A DNA stretch of 64,000 nt, from positions 1 through 64,000 of the forward strand of contig JAKALP010000025.1 in assembly GCA_021824175.1 (NCBI GenBank), written 5' to 3'. The position numbers were made by a program, and so were the translations under genes. Every line of letters begins with the position of its first letter. Position 1 is the stretch's first letter. The notes beneath the pieces are model-generated. The model was not told the origin of the DNA. It ran no database searches and saw only the letters and a list, made by a program, of their open reading frames with translations. Source of the DNA: Deltaproteobacteria bacterium. GTDB lineage: Bacteria; Desulfobacterota; Desulfobacteria; Desulfobacterales; Desulfosarcinaceae. This document shows positions 17,601-27,129 of this stretch, piece after piece.

Positions 17601-18188
17601 GGTGCGCAACGCCATATTGACCGTGTCCTGCGCATCGATGCCGTTATTTTGAACTTCCAGGAAGAAATTGTTCTCTCCGAAGAGTTCTTGATAGAAGCGG
17701 GCCGCGGCCTCGGCCTTTTCCTGAGCGCCTTGCATGATCAACTGCGGGATTTCGCCATGCAGACAGGCTGACATCCCGATCAGTCCAGTGCTGTGTTCCC
17801 GCAGAATCTGTTTATCAATACGCGGCCGGTAGTAAAAACCTTCGGTTTGGGCAAGGGTGACCAGCTGGCACAAGTTGCGGTACCCTTCCTGGTTTTGGGC
17901 CAACAGCACCAGGTGGGTGAGCCCCTTGGCATCCAGGGGAGTTTTGTCGGCCAGCGTGCGCGGGGCCACGTAGCACTCACACCCGATGATGGGTTTGATA
18001 CCGGCTTTCAGTGCCATCTGGTAGAACTCGAGCGCGTTGAACATGGTGCCATGGTCGGTGATGGCTACACTATGCATGCCGAACGCTTTGGCTCGCTGAA
18101 AAAGGCTTTCCAGCCGGATGGCGCCGTCCAGGAGGCTGTACATGGTGTGGACGTGGAGATGAACAAAATCGGTGGGGGTGTCGGTCAT
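14661..18188 (-). CDS. dnaE: DNA polymerase III alpha subunit
   Basis: 1175 residues, close to the 1160 of E. coli DnaE. The PHP domain comes first (HLHVHTMYSLLDG at residue 10). The palm carries catalytic aspartates in PDIDVDF around residue 405 and the later ITQFDMK. The finger/helix-hairpin region and an OB-fold follow (GGMVTGRKVIRTKKEELMAF near 1000). The enzyme is the replicative polymerase. GGAAG lies just before the ATG. guaB lies upstream in the same direction, separated by a spacer full of GCCCGT repeats. Confidence 0.97.
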   Translation of the reverse strand: MTDTPTDFVHLHVHTMYSLLDGAIRLESLFQRAKAFGMHSVAITDHGTMFNALEFYQMALKAGIKPIIGCECYVAPRTLADKTPLDAKGLTHLVLLAQNQEGYRNLCQLVTLAQTEGFYYRPRIDKQILREHSTGLIGMSACLHGEIPQLIMQGAQEKAEAAARFYQELFGENNFFLEVQNNGIDAQDTVNMALRTMSAKLAIPLVASNDCHYLDKADVRAHDVLLCVQTGKTVNDGERFRFRTDQLYFKSKEEMIGYFKDFPGAVENTLAIAERCNVRFDLESYHFPLFKDPSGLSAEELFIRKANEGFERVWALIQAKRPEADQGEYRQRLDYEIGVINKMGFPGYFLIVADFINYAKKNKIPVGPGRGSAAGSLVAYSLGITDLDPLAHGLLFERFLNPDRISMPDIDVDFCINGRERVFKYVVDRYGGWDYVAQIITFGKLKTRAVIRDVGRALDIPLNEVDAIAKLVPDELNISLDKALEKEPQLKELEETRPEVAELINICRTLEGLPRHASTHAAGVVIGDKPLVEYLPLYKGKKGEVITQFDMKLVEKIGLVKFDFLGLRNLTVIDHTLDLIRQQGKPVPDLSNLDFNDAPTYAVLAAGDTTGVFQLESSGMKDLLVRLKPESFDDVTALVALYRPGPLDSGMVDDFVERKHGRKKVEYMLPELEPLLKETYGVIVYQEQVMKIASALASYTMAEADGLRKAMGKKIAAMMAEHRERFVKGAVQNSHDEKKAVALFDLMEKFGGYGFNKSHSAAYALIAYQTAYLKAHYPVEFIAALLTSEMNSIDGVVKYINECRTHQIEVLPPDVNSGDTMFTVADGKIRFGLVAIKNVGEGAVEAICEERRAKGPFTSLFNFCERVDLRKVNKRVVESLITSGAFDTTGAKRSQLMAILEEALDYGQKVQKERCDPQMSLFDDGPDCTLSVTPPTLPHIEEWNERDRLTREKEALGFYISGHPLAPHQATITKFSTTATGTAVEVPDGKNVRMGGMVTGRKVIRTKKEELMAFMQLEDMEGIIEVVIFPSIYAECQHLLTEDRPVMVQGKIQQSEKGAKLLADHVIAMEEAETLWTAEVHFEIDAMRVDKALLSRLRDLVRRYPGECRGWLHLKTDENVETVIAMSEEWRIQPGDSLNREVKALLGYAAVETRCGEIKAPANGHRARNGFRAGA

Positions 18189-18202
18189 CTTTGCTTCCGT
18201 TG

Positions 18203-18268
18203 GCCCGTGGCCCGTTTGCCCGTTTGCCCGTTAGCCCGTGGCCCGTGGCCCGTGGCCCGTGGCCCGTT
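18203..18268. repeat. Array of nine GCCCGT units at 7-8 bp
   Basis: GCCCGT starts at 18203, 18210, 18218, 18226, 18234, 18241, 18248, 18255 and 18262. Spacing is 7 bp after GCCCGTG units and 8 bp after GCCCGTTN units. It lies directly upstream of dnaE on the opposite strand sense. The complementary motif recurs at 18335-18374, so the two arms could fold into a long imperfect hairpin. Confidence 0.8.
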
Positions 18269-18334
18269 AAGGGGAAAAAAACATTTTCGTTGTATTATCA
18301 ATAAAAAAGACCGTACAGGTGCCCCCAGGCACAC

Positions 18335-18374
18335 TGGCCAACGGGCCAACGGGCCACGGGCTAACGGGCCAACG
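18335..18374. repeat. Inverted arm of the GCCCGT array (four ACGGGC units)
   Basis: ACGGGC starts at 18341, 18349, 18356 and 18364, again alternating 8 and 7 bp, beginning just after the guaB stop codon. It is the reverse complement of the array 18203-18268, with a 66-nt AT-rich loop between. No T tract follows on the guaB strand, so it is not a standard terminator. Confidence 0.75.
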
Positions 18375-18378
18375 TCTT

Positions 18379-19866
<1,488 letters not shown>

Positions 19867-20086
19867 TCACAGCCTATAGCTGATATTCTATTTAAATTTC
19901 AACAGCATACAATTTATTGGGATCATAAATTCGTTACATTACCATATGTTGTGTTCAGCGATCAACCCCGGCATGGGATGGATCTTTGCTTCAGCGTGCT
20001 TCATGCCTTGACTTTGACCATAGCCGATACTAAATACTTTCGCTTGCAAATAAATATCAACCGCTTTCGCTATCGATGGTCAATGT

Positions 20087-20701
20087 ATGGCAGTGATTTT
20101 TGAAATCAATCCAGTTAACCCTCAGGCGCGCAAAATCGACCAGGTGGTGACAGTGCTCAAAGAAGGCGGTGTCATCGCCTATCCCACGGATACCATTTAC
20201 GGGATCGGCTGCGATATCATGAACAAAAAGGCCATTGAGCGGGTCTACCAGATTAAGAAACGGGCCAGGCACATTCCCTTCAGCTTTATTTGCTCTGACC
20301 TGAAAAATATCAGCCAATACGCTAAAGTTTCCAACTATGCTTACAAAACCATGCGACGTTTGTTGCCTGGCCCCTACACGTTTATTCTTGAGGGCTCCAA
20401 TGAAGTGCCCAAAATGATGCTGACCAAACGTAAAACCGCTGGCATCCGAGTGCCGGATCACCCTATCTGCATGGCTATCATCGCCACCCTGGGCAACCCA
20501 ATTATCTCTACCAGCGCCGCCACCCCCGAGGATGAGCTGCTGAGCGAGCCCTGGTTGATTAATGAATCTCTCGGGAAGTTACTGGATGTGGTCATTGATG
20601 GCGGACCGGTCCCAGGTATACCCTCCAGTGTTATTTCATTGATCGGTGACGAGCCCCAGGTGCTACGCAAGGCGTTGGGAGATGTCTCCATCTTTGAATG
20701 A
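20087..20701 (+). CDS. Threonylcarbamoyl-AMP synthase family protein (YrdC/Sua5/YciO)
   Basis: 204 residues. GGVIAYPTDTIYGIGCD (about residue 27) and KKRARHIPFSFIC are the classic YrdC-domain start, with IISTSAATPEDEL and GIPSSVISL near the end. TsaC makes threonylcarbamoyl-AMP for the universal t6A modification of tRNA. The KRARHIPFSFI form instead of KR-P--P-- is reminiscent of the YciO branch, so the exact role is not certain. It is divergent from guaB, with 241 nt between them. Only a weak ribosome site (GATGG) is seen. Confidence 0.85.
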   Translation: MAVIFEINPVNPQARKIDQVVTVLKEGGVIAYPTDTIYGIGCDIMNKKAIERVYQIKKRARHIPFSFICSDLKNISQYAKVSNYAYKTMRRLLPGPYTFILEGSNEVPKMMLTKRKTAGIRVPDHPICMAIIATLGNPIISTSAATPEDELLSEPWLINESLGKLLDVVIDGGPVPGIPSSVISLIGDEPQVLRKALGDVSIFE

Positions 20702-20706
20702 TGGGG

Positions 20707-20746
20707 ATTGGTTGAATCGTTAATTGGCTAATTGATCCATTGGTGG
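20707..20746. repeat. Period-8 degenerate tandem repeat, five units
   Basis: ATTGGTTG, AATCGTTA, ATTGGCTA, ATTGATCC, ATTGGTGG follow one another without gaps, right after the stop codon of the YrdC-family gene and before the 3' end of sppA. Confidence 0.65.
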
Positions 20747-20803
20747 GAGTCGCCCTTAAGCGTGCGGCCCCCCGAGTTTCGAACATCTCAACCATTGTCC
20801 CAA

Positions 20804-21688
20804 TCAACGCAATACGGCCTCCGGTCGAAGCCTGGATCTGAGCATGTTTTTATTCCACAGGTGCAAGGCCGACTCCATGAGATATTCAAGAAAAGATAGC
20901 CGATCTTTCTCCGGATAGACCGTTTCTACTTCCCCTTCGATGCCACCCAATTCGCCGGCCCACTGCACGGCGTCTTCAAAGTTCCCCAAACGGTCTACCA
21001 AGCCGAGATTCTTAGCATCCTCACCGGTGAAGATTCGACCATCGGCAATGGCCTCGACATTGGTTAGCTCAATGCCGCGGCCCTGGGCAATATCTTCGAT
21101 GAACTGGCGATGAATATTCTTGGCCAGATCCTCCAGCAATGACTTCTCCTGGCGAGTCATTTTGCGCACGGGCGAGCCGATGTCTTTGTACTCGCCACTT
21201 TTTATCACCACGGGGGATAGTCCGATTTTAGACAACAAATCTTCGAAATTGGTATACCCCATGATAACGCCGATACTGCCCGTGATTGTTCCAGGATTGG
21301 CCACGATGCCATTGCCCGCTGCGGATATGTAATAACCGCCCGATGCGGCCACGGAGCCCATGGAGATGATCACCTTTTTTTCAGGAATGGTTTTACGGAT
21401 TTCGCGGTAGATCTCCTGAGAAGGGCCAACCGCGCCGCCGGGCGAATCCACCCGAACAACGATGGCTTTGATGGACTCTTCTTCTCTGAACTCCTTGATT
21501 TGGTCAATAATCTCTTTGCTGTCGGCGATGGTGCCCACCACTTCGATGACGCCCACCTTATCACCATCGTATTTTACTTTATCGCCGGATACGGACATGA
21601 TCATGATGGATAAAAATATCATGCTCACGGTGCCCATGGCGGCCAAAAGCAGAAGAAAAAAGAGATAAGGATGCCTGCGTGTAAACAT
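20804..21688 (-). CDS. sppA: Signal peptide peptidase SppA (short form)
   Basis: 294 residues with one N-terminal membrane helix (residues 8-33). The catalytic pair is Ser116 in SVAASGGYYIS and Lys168 in SGEYKDIGSPVR. The VDSPGGAVGPS motif is at 80-90. It degrades left-over signal peptides at the inner membrane. AAGGAG lies 9 nt before the ATG. It follows rpsA on the minus strand with a hairpin in the spacer. Confidence 0.93.
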   Translation of the reverse strand: MFTRRHPYLFFLLLLAAMGTVSMIFLSIMIMSVSGDKVKYDGDKVGVIEVVGTIADSKEIIDQIKEFREEESIKAIVVRVDSPGGAVGPSQEIYREIRKTIPEKKVIISMGSVAASGGYYISAAGNGIVANPGTITGSIGVIMGYTNFEDLLSKIGLSPVVIKSGEYKDIGSPVRKMTRQEKSLLEDLAKNIHRQFIEDIAQGRGIELTNVEAIADGRIFTGEDAKNLGLVDRLGNFEDAVQWAGELGGIEGEVETVYPEKDRLSFLEYLMESALHLWNKNMLRSRLRPEAVLR

Positions 21689-21710
21689 GAGCTTTACTCC
21701 TTAATAATGA

Positions 21711-21747
21711 AACGGCCGGCGGAAGAACTTCTTCCCCACCGGCCGTT
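21711..21747 (-). terminator. Hairpin between rpsA and sppA
   Basis: AACGGCCGG at 21711-21719 pairs with 21739-21747, with further pairing of GGAAGAA and TTCTTCC-type bases inside. On the minus strand it is followed only by TTTCATTATTAA, so it is a weak terminator or an attenuator that lowers sppA transcription relative to rpsA. Confidence 0.5.
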
Positions 21748-21774
21748 GGATCGCAATCAGAATGAAGATAAGCG

Positions 21775-23577
21775 CTATTCTTCGTTAAGTTTTTCCTGCA
21801 GATTTTCCCGGAGAATTTCTCCGAATGCCGATGTGGCCGGCCCCATGTTGTTTACATATTCGCTAAGATACTCCTGGTCACTGGCCATCTCCAACCGCTT
21901 GATGGACAAGCCGATGCGCCGCTCCTCGCTGTTGATATTCATGACCATGGCTTTGATGGGATCGCCGACATTGAACATACCCACCGGGGTTTTGACCTTT
22001 TCACGGCTGATTTCGGAGACATGCACCAGACCTTCAATGCCCTCTTCCAGTTCCACGAAGACACCAAAATCGGTGACGTTGGTCACATTGCCGGTAATCT
22101 CTTTGCCCACAGCGTAGCGCTGGGCCACGGTTTCCCACGGATCGGCCTGCAATTGCTTGACGCCCAGGGAGAAGCGCTCATTATCCTTGTCAATCTCCAG
22201 AACGATGGCTTGAACCGTGTCGCCTTTCTTGTAGATCTCGGAAGGGTGTTTGATCCGCTTGGTCCAGGACAGATCAGAGATATGCACCAAGCCGTCAATG
22301 CCTTCATCGATACCGATGAACAAACCAAAATCGGTGATATTTTTAATTTTGCCTTCAATGGTGGTGCCCACCGGATACTTGTCGCTGATCACATCCCAGG
22401 GATTGGGACTTGCCTGCTTCATGCCCAGGGAGATACGCCGGTTTTCCGATTTGATATCGAGAACCACCGCTTCAACTTCTTCACCCACCGAAACGATTTT
22501 GTTGGGGTGACGTACCTTGCGGGTCCAGGACATTTCGGAAACATGGATCAATCCTTCGATCCCCTCTTCCAGCTCCACAAAGGCGCCATAATCGGTCAGG
22601 CTTACCACCCGGCCGGAAACACGGGAGCCAACCGTATATTTTTGGGCGGCCAATGACCAAGGATCAGGGACAAGCTGCTTCATGCCCAAGGAGACGCGCT
22701 CGCGCTCCAGATCCAGATTGAGCACTTTGACATTGATTTCATCCCCGACCTTGAACAGTTCAGAGGGGTGTTTGACCCGTCCCCAGGAGATGTCGGTGAT
22801 ATGCAGCAATCCGTCCACACCGCCCAAATCCACGAAGACGCCGTATTCGGTAATATTCTTGACCGTACCCTGCACCACCTTGCCCTCATGGATGGTGGCC
22901 AGGGTGTTGCTGCGCTTGGATTCCCGCTCGGTTTCGAGGATGGCGCGCCGGGAGAGAACGATGTTGCTTCTCTTACGGTTGAATTTGAGCACTTTGAATT
23001 TATAGGTCTTGCCGACCATCTCGTCCAGATTGCGCACCGGGCGCAAATCAGCCTGGGAACCGGGCAAGAAGGCAGTGACGCCGATATCGACGGAGAACCC
23101 CCCTTTGACGCGGCTGGCAATCACACCCTCCACGGGCTGATCCGCTTCAAATGCTTTTTTGATATCTTCCCAGACTTTGACTTTTTCCGCTTTTTCTTTG
23201 GATAGGACAACGACTTCATTTTCATCGTCCCACCACTCCACCATAACTTCTATGCGATCACCCGGTTGGGCGCTAACCTGACCGTTTTCATCTTGAAATT
23301 CGCCAATGCGGATCTGACCTTCGGATTTATATCCGATATCAACCAGCACGTGATCTTTATCTACCGAAATGATTCTGCCGGTAACCACTTCGCCTTCGGC
23401 AAAGCGCTTGAAACTTTCCTCATAAAGATCCATGAGGTCGTCCATGGAAGCCTCGGATGAGGTGCCTCCTTCATTGGTCCCTTTGCCGGAACGGGTGGTT
23501 GAATCTTCGGATCTTGATCTTGAGGTGTTTGGATCGATGGTTGTTTCTTCGGTTTCGTTTTCGACAATGCTGTTCAT
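21775..23577 (-). CDS. rpsA: 30S ribosomal protein S1
   Basis: 600 residues with six S1/OB repeats starting near residues 62, 148, 235, 320, 407 and 493. Typical cores are VLVDIGYKSEG, GVFVDLGGVDGLLHITDISW and GAFVELEEGIEGLIHVSEMSW. It has about 40 extra N-terminal residues rich in E, T and S compared with E. coli S1 (557). It helps mRNAs bind the 30S subunit. The neighbour cmk lies upstream on the same strand, as in many bacteria (cmk-rpsA). The start is chosen by the long frame; the ribosome site GGGGGAA is 13 nt away. Confidence 0.96.
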   Translation of the reverse strand: MNSIVENETEETTIDPNTSRSRSEDSTTRSGKGTNEGGTSSEASMDDLMDLYEESFKRFAEGEVVTGRIISVDKDHVLVDIGYKSEGQIRIGEFQDENGQVSAQPGDRIEVMVEWWDDENEVVVLSKEKAEKVKVWEDIKKAFEADQPVEGVIASRVKGGFSVDIGVTAFLPGSQADLRPVRNLDEMVGKTYKFKVLKFNRKRSNIVLSRRAILETERESKRSNTLATIHEGKVVQGTVKNITEYGVFVDLGGVDGLLHITDISWGRVKHPSELFKVGDEINVKVLNLDLERERVSLGMKQLVPDPWSLAAQKYTVGSRVSGRVVSLTDYGAFVELEEGIEGLIHVSEMSWTRKVRHPNKIVSVGEEVEAVVLDIKSENRRISLGMKQASPNPWDVISDKYPVGTTIEGKIKNITDFGLFIGIDEGIDGLVHISDLSWTKRIKHPSEIYKKGDTVQAIVLEIDKDNERFSLGVKQLQADPWETVAQRYAVGKEITGNVTNVTDFGVFVELEEGIEGLVHVSEISREKVKTPVGMFNVGDPIKAMVMNINSEERRIGLSIKRLEMASDQEYLSEYVNNMGPATSAFGEILRENLQEKLNEE

Positions 23578-23772
23578 GTGAATGATAGTTCCCCCTAAGC
23601 CGATTTTCGCCGTAGCACTTCCTGTGGCGTAGCTTTAGCTCTATACTCAAGGGTCTGGCAAAATGCAATCACAAAATTCGAAAATGTCAGCTGGGAGCTG
23701 CTTTTCCCGCCTCCATGGCGCTTGAAAGAGGCATATCGATTGAGTAGGAAATCGCGCGAGGCGCAGGCTGAT

Positions 23773-24465
23773 CTACTGAATTTGTTCGATGTAATCCAAC
23801 ATTTGATGGATTACCTGATCCAAGGTTAAATGGGTGGAGTCAATTCGTACAGCATCTTCAGCCGGTTGCAGGGGGGCCAGTGACCGCGTGCTGTCATTAT
23901 GGTCGCGTTGAAGCATCTGTTTTTCAACGGATTCAAGGGATGGGCGCTCTCCTTTTTGAACGATAAGCTCCTCATGGCGTCGGCGGGCCCGTATGTGGGG
24001 ATCGGCGTCCAGGAAGAATTTGGCTTCGGCCTGTGGGAATACCACGGTGCCCATATCGCGACCTTCAGCCACCACCCCTTTCTGTTCGCCCAGTTGCCGT
24101 TGAACGGTCAGCAGAAATCGCCGTACCACGGATCTGGCTGAAACTGCTGAGGCCATCATAGAAATTTGCGGGGTACGAAGGCGCCCGGTCACATCATCCT
24201 GATTCACCAGGACACGCAATCCATCAGCCGACGAACGCAAATCGATCACCATATCCCGGCACAGGGATTCCAAGGCCAGGTCGTCATCCACGGCAATCCC
24301 CCTGTCCGTTGCCGCTACGGCCACTGCCCGGTAAAGAGCGCCGGTGTCCAGATAGCGATAGCCCAGCTTATCCGCCAGAAGCTTGCTGATCGTGGTTTTC
24401 CCGGCGCCTGCGGGCCCGTCGATGGTTACGATAATCTTTTTGAATGGCTTCTGGACGCGTTCCAT
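23773..24465 (-). CDS. cmk: Cytidylate kinase
   Basis: 230 residues. The P-loop DGPAGAGKTT is at 16-25, then YLDTGALYRAVA, and AEGRDMGTVVFPQAEAKFFLDA in the middle, all diagnostic of Cmk. It phosphorylates CMP and dCMP. AGAGGGG precedes the ATG. It starts 10 nt after hisC, so hisC, cmk and probably rpsA share a transcript. Confidence 0.95.
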   Translation of the reverse strand: MERVQKPFKKIIVTIDGPAGAGKTTISKLLADKLGYRYLDTGALYRAVAVAATDRGIAVDDDLALESLCRDMVIDLRSSADGLRVLVNQDDVTGRLRTPQISMMASAVSARSVVRRFLLTVQRQLGEQKGVVAEGRDMGTVVFPQAEAKFFLDADPHIRARRRHEELIVQKGERPSLESVEKQMLQRDHNDSTRSLAPLQPAEDAVRIDSTHLTLDQVIHQMLDYIEQIQ

Positions 24466-24475
24466 ATTGACCCCT

Positions 24476-25561
24476 CTATAAAACTTGGTCCAATGCGGTT
24501 AGAAACCGCTGATTCTCCTCCGGCAATCCGACGCTTAAGCGGATGAACCGCGGATAGCCATAGGCGCGCATGGAACGTACGATCACACCGTGATGCAGCA
24601 AGCGTTCGAAAACCTCATCCGCTGGCCGTTGCACATCGATGAGAAAGAAGTTGGCTTGACTGGCATATGATCGCAGCCCCCGTTTTTTCAGTTGGGCATA
24701 TAGAAAATCTAAACCCTGATGCACGACCTCAAGGGATTTTTTTAGGAAGGCCTCATCGTCCAATGCGGCCGTGGCACCGACCTGGGCCAAGGAGTTGACA
24801 TTGAAGGGCATCCGCACGCGTTGAAGCAATTCGGCCAAGGCTGCGTCCATGACCCCGTAGCCCACCCGCAGACCCGCTAAGCCATAGGCCTTGCTGAAGG
24901 TACGCAAGGTGGCGACCATGGGTTTGGACCCTAGAAAAGAGATACCGGAGGCGCAGCGACTATCCCGCACAAATTCATAATAGGCTTCATCCACCACCAC
25001 CAACACATCCTGCGGCAAGGCCGACAGAAACGCTTCGAACTCAGAGCGTCCCACCACCGTGCCCGTGGGATTATTGGGGTTGCAGATAAAAATCATCCGG
25101 GTATGCGGCCCGACTTTATCCAGAATTCCTTCCAGATCAATAGCCAGATCTTTCAATGGGATTTTAACGGGAATAGCTCCAGCGCTTTGGGCCACGATGG
25201 TGTACATGAGAAACGACGGGTCTGGTACCAGCACCTCATCACCCGGCTGCAGCAAAATCCTGGCCAGCATGCCCAGCAAGTCATCCGAGCCATTACCCAG
25301 CACGATTTGACTGGGTGAGATTTTCCAATAATTGCTCAAGCGCTGGGTCAGCTCGTAGCCGGCGCCGTCAGGATAACGATGCAGTTTGGCGGTCGCGGCC
25401 CCGATGGCCGCCAAAGCCTTGGGCGAGGGACCCAATGGATTCTCATTGGAGGCCAATTTTATTGAATTGCTGACACCGTACTCGCGTTCCAGTTCCTCAA
25501 TGGGTTTGCCCGGAACATAGGGTGCAATGCCTTTGATATAATCTGGGATGGGAAGTTTCAT
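24476..25561 (-). CDS. hisC: Histidinol-phosphate aminotransferase
   Basis: 361 residues from the ATG at 25561 (a GTG two codons earlier is possible; neither has a strong ribosome site). The PLP lysine is Lys224 in TFSKAYGLAGLRVG, with Asp191 in VVVDEAYYEF. The N-terminus KLASNENPLGPSP is typical of HisC. It makes histidinol phosphate in histidine synthesis. No other his gene is nearby. It lies 217 nt downstream of the oxidoreductase operon. Confidence 0.93.
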   Translation of the reverse strand: MKLPIPDYIKGIAPYVPGKPIEELEREYGVSNSIKLASNENPLGPSPKALAAIGAATAKLHRYPDGAGYELTQRLSNYWKISPSQIVLGNGSDDLLGMLARILLQPGDEVLVPDPSFLMYTIVAQSAGAIPVKIPLKDLAIDLEGILDKVGPHTRMIFICNPNNPTGTVVGRSEFEAFLSALPQDVLVVVDEAYYEFVRDSRCASGISFLGSKPMVATLRTFSKAYGLAGLRVGYGVMDAALAELLQRVRMPFNVNSLAQVGATAALDDEAFLKKSLEVVHQGLDFLYAQLKKRGLRSYASQANFFLIDVQRPADEVFERLLHHGVIVRSMRAYGYPRFIRLSVGLPEENQRFLTALDQVL

Positions 25562-25778
25562 GGTCACGGTAACACGCCTATTTTGAAGTCAGTCGCTCAA
25601 TGCTGGAAATAATCTGCTATTCTTACCGTGGCTTGAGTAGTCAGCATCCAGGCGCCAGGGATCAGAATAGATCGCTTCTGACTGCTGAATACCGACTCCC
25701 GATTACCGCTATAAGTCCAGTCAGTAAAGGAAATGAGTCGATTTGTAGTATTGATCTTTCGCAGGCAAAACCTGCGGC

Positions 25779-26312
25779 TCACTCCGCCGCTTTGATGCCC
25801 GCCTCCAAAGCCTTGATATTCAAAGGGATCAAATTGGGGCGTTTGGCAAATTCCACTTCAATGCTATGCCGTAAAGCATCGAGGGAAACCATTTTGGAGC
25901 GGGCTACAAAGGCCGCCAACGCCACGATATTGGCGGCCTTGCCATTGCCTGCCTCGGTGGCGATCTCCCCGGCCGGAACACGCAGCTCATCCAAATCCTG
26001 GCGCCCGGTATCGACGGTAATGAGAGAAGAGTTAATTAATACGACGCCACCAGGCTTAATGGCCTGGGCGAACTTTTCCAGCGAAGGCCGATTCATGGCC
26101 ACCAGGTGCTTCGGGTTTTTGATTATGGGCGAGCCGATGGGACGATCACTGACCACCACCAGACAATAAGCGGTTCCGCCCCGCATCTCCGGCCCATAGG
26201 AGGGAATCCAAGCTACTTCAAACCCTTCTTCCATGGCGGCATGGGCCAGAATTTTACCGCTGAGCAGGATACCTTGCCCGCCAAAACCGGCAAACATCAC
26301 TTCATTTTGCAT
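25779..26312 (-). CDS. vorC: 2-oxoacid:ferredoxin oxidoreductase, gamma subunit
   Basis: 177 residues. MFAGFGGQGILLSGKILAHAAM at the start is the gamma-domain signature of ketoacid:ferredoxin oxidoreductases, and PSYGPEMRGGTAYC follows. It works with the alpha, beta and ferredoxin subunits encoded upstream. AGGAGG lies 9 nt before the ATG, and the start overlaps the end of the beta-subunit gene by 11 nt. Last gene of its cluster. Confidence 0.9.
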   Translation of the reverse strand: MQNEVMFAGFGGQGILLSGKILAHAAMEEGFEVAWIPSYGPEMRGGTAYCLVVVSDRPIGSPIIKNPKHLVAMNRPSLEKFAQAIKPGGVVLINSSLITVDTGRQDLDELRVPAGEIATEAGNGKAANIVALAAFVARSKMVSLDALRHSIEVEFAKRPNLIPLNIKALEAGIKAAE

Positions 26313-27063
26313 GAGCCGGTTCCTCCTCTGGCGGTGTTTTCACATCGCCCAACGGATAGTAAGGCAGCAGTACATCCTCCGTCCACTGGATAGCCTCCTG
26401 GGGTGTCATGCCCCAGTTGGTCGGACAGGTGCTGACCACCTCGACGAATGAGAAGCAGCGGTTTTCCATCTGATAGGTGAAGGCCTGGCGGATGGCCTTT
26501 TTCGTTTTCTGGATATACTTGGGGCGGATCACGGTTTGACGGGTGATGAAAGCTGGTGTCACCAGGCTGCCCAATAATTCCGCCACCCGGATGGGCATCC
26601 CGACTTCAGCGGTTTTACGCCCAAAGGGCGAAGTAGTGGTCCGCTGGCCGGGCATAGTGGTCGGTGCCATTTGTCCGCCGGTCATGCCATATATGGCGTT
26701 GTTGACGAAAATGGTTGTGAATTTCTCGCCCCGGTTGGCGGCATGAACGATCTCACCCATGCCGATGCTGGCCAGATCGCCGTCGCCCTGATAGGTAAAC
26801 ACAATGAGATCGGGCCGCACCCGCTTGATGCCGGTGGCCATGGCCGGTGCCCTGCCGTGGGCTGCTTCCTGAAAATCGCAGTCAATATAATTGTAGGCCA
26901 GTACCGCACATCCCACGGGCGCAATGCCCACCGTACGGCCCCGGATGGCCAGTTCATCGATGGTCTCAGCCACCAGGCGATGAATCACGCCATGGGTGCA
27001 ACCCGGGCAATAATGGGTCGGGGTGCTGGACAGAGCCTGGGGTTTTTGAAAGGTCTTCGCCAT
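26302..27063 (-). CDS. vorA: 2-oxoacid:ferredoxin oxidoreductase, beta (thiamine diphosphate) subunit
   Basis: 253 residues. HYCPGCTHGVIHRLVAE near residue 18 and the TPP-binding segment GDGDLASIGMGEIVHAANRG...NNAIYGMTGGQMAPTT are conserved in beta subunits. It binds thiamine diphosphate for oxidative decarboxylation of a 2-oxoacid to acyl-CoA with ferredoxin reduction. The four-gene layout fits a Vor/Kor enzyme. The preferred substrate (branched-chain or 2-oxoglutarate) cannot be fixed from sequence alone. Confidence 0.9.
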   Translation of the reverse strand: MAKTFQKPQALSSTPTHYCPGCTHGVIHRLVAETIDELAIRGRTVGIAPVGCAVLAYNYIDCDFQEAAHGRAPAMATGIKRVRPDLIVFTYQGDGDLASIGMGEIVHAANRGEKFTTIFVNNAIYGMTGGQMAPTTMPGQRTTTSPFGRKTAEVGMPIRVAELLGSLVTPAFITRQTVIRPKYIQKTKKAIRQAFTYQMENRCFSFVEVVSTCPTNWGMTPQEAIQWTEDVLLPYYPLGDVKTPPEEEPAHAK

Positions 27064-27129
27064 TGAATTACTTTTCTCCTTACAAACAGGCCAAAATCAA
27101 AATATGTAGGCGTTTTGCACGCAGATCCT

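Noticed and set aside
18203-18374. GCCCGT units as a CRISPR array
   Set aside because: Units are only 6-8 bp and directly abut; there are no spacers of 30 bp and no cas genes.
25760-25776. CGCAGG/CCTGCG hairpin as a terminator of vorC
   Set aside because: The stem is only 6 bp and no T tract follows on the minus strand.
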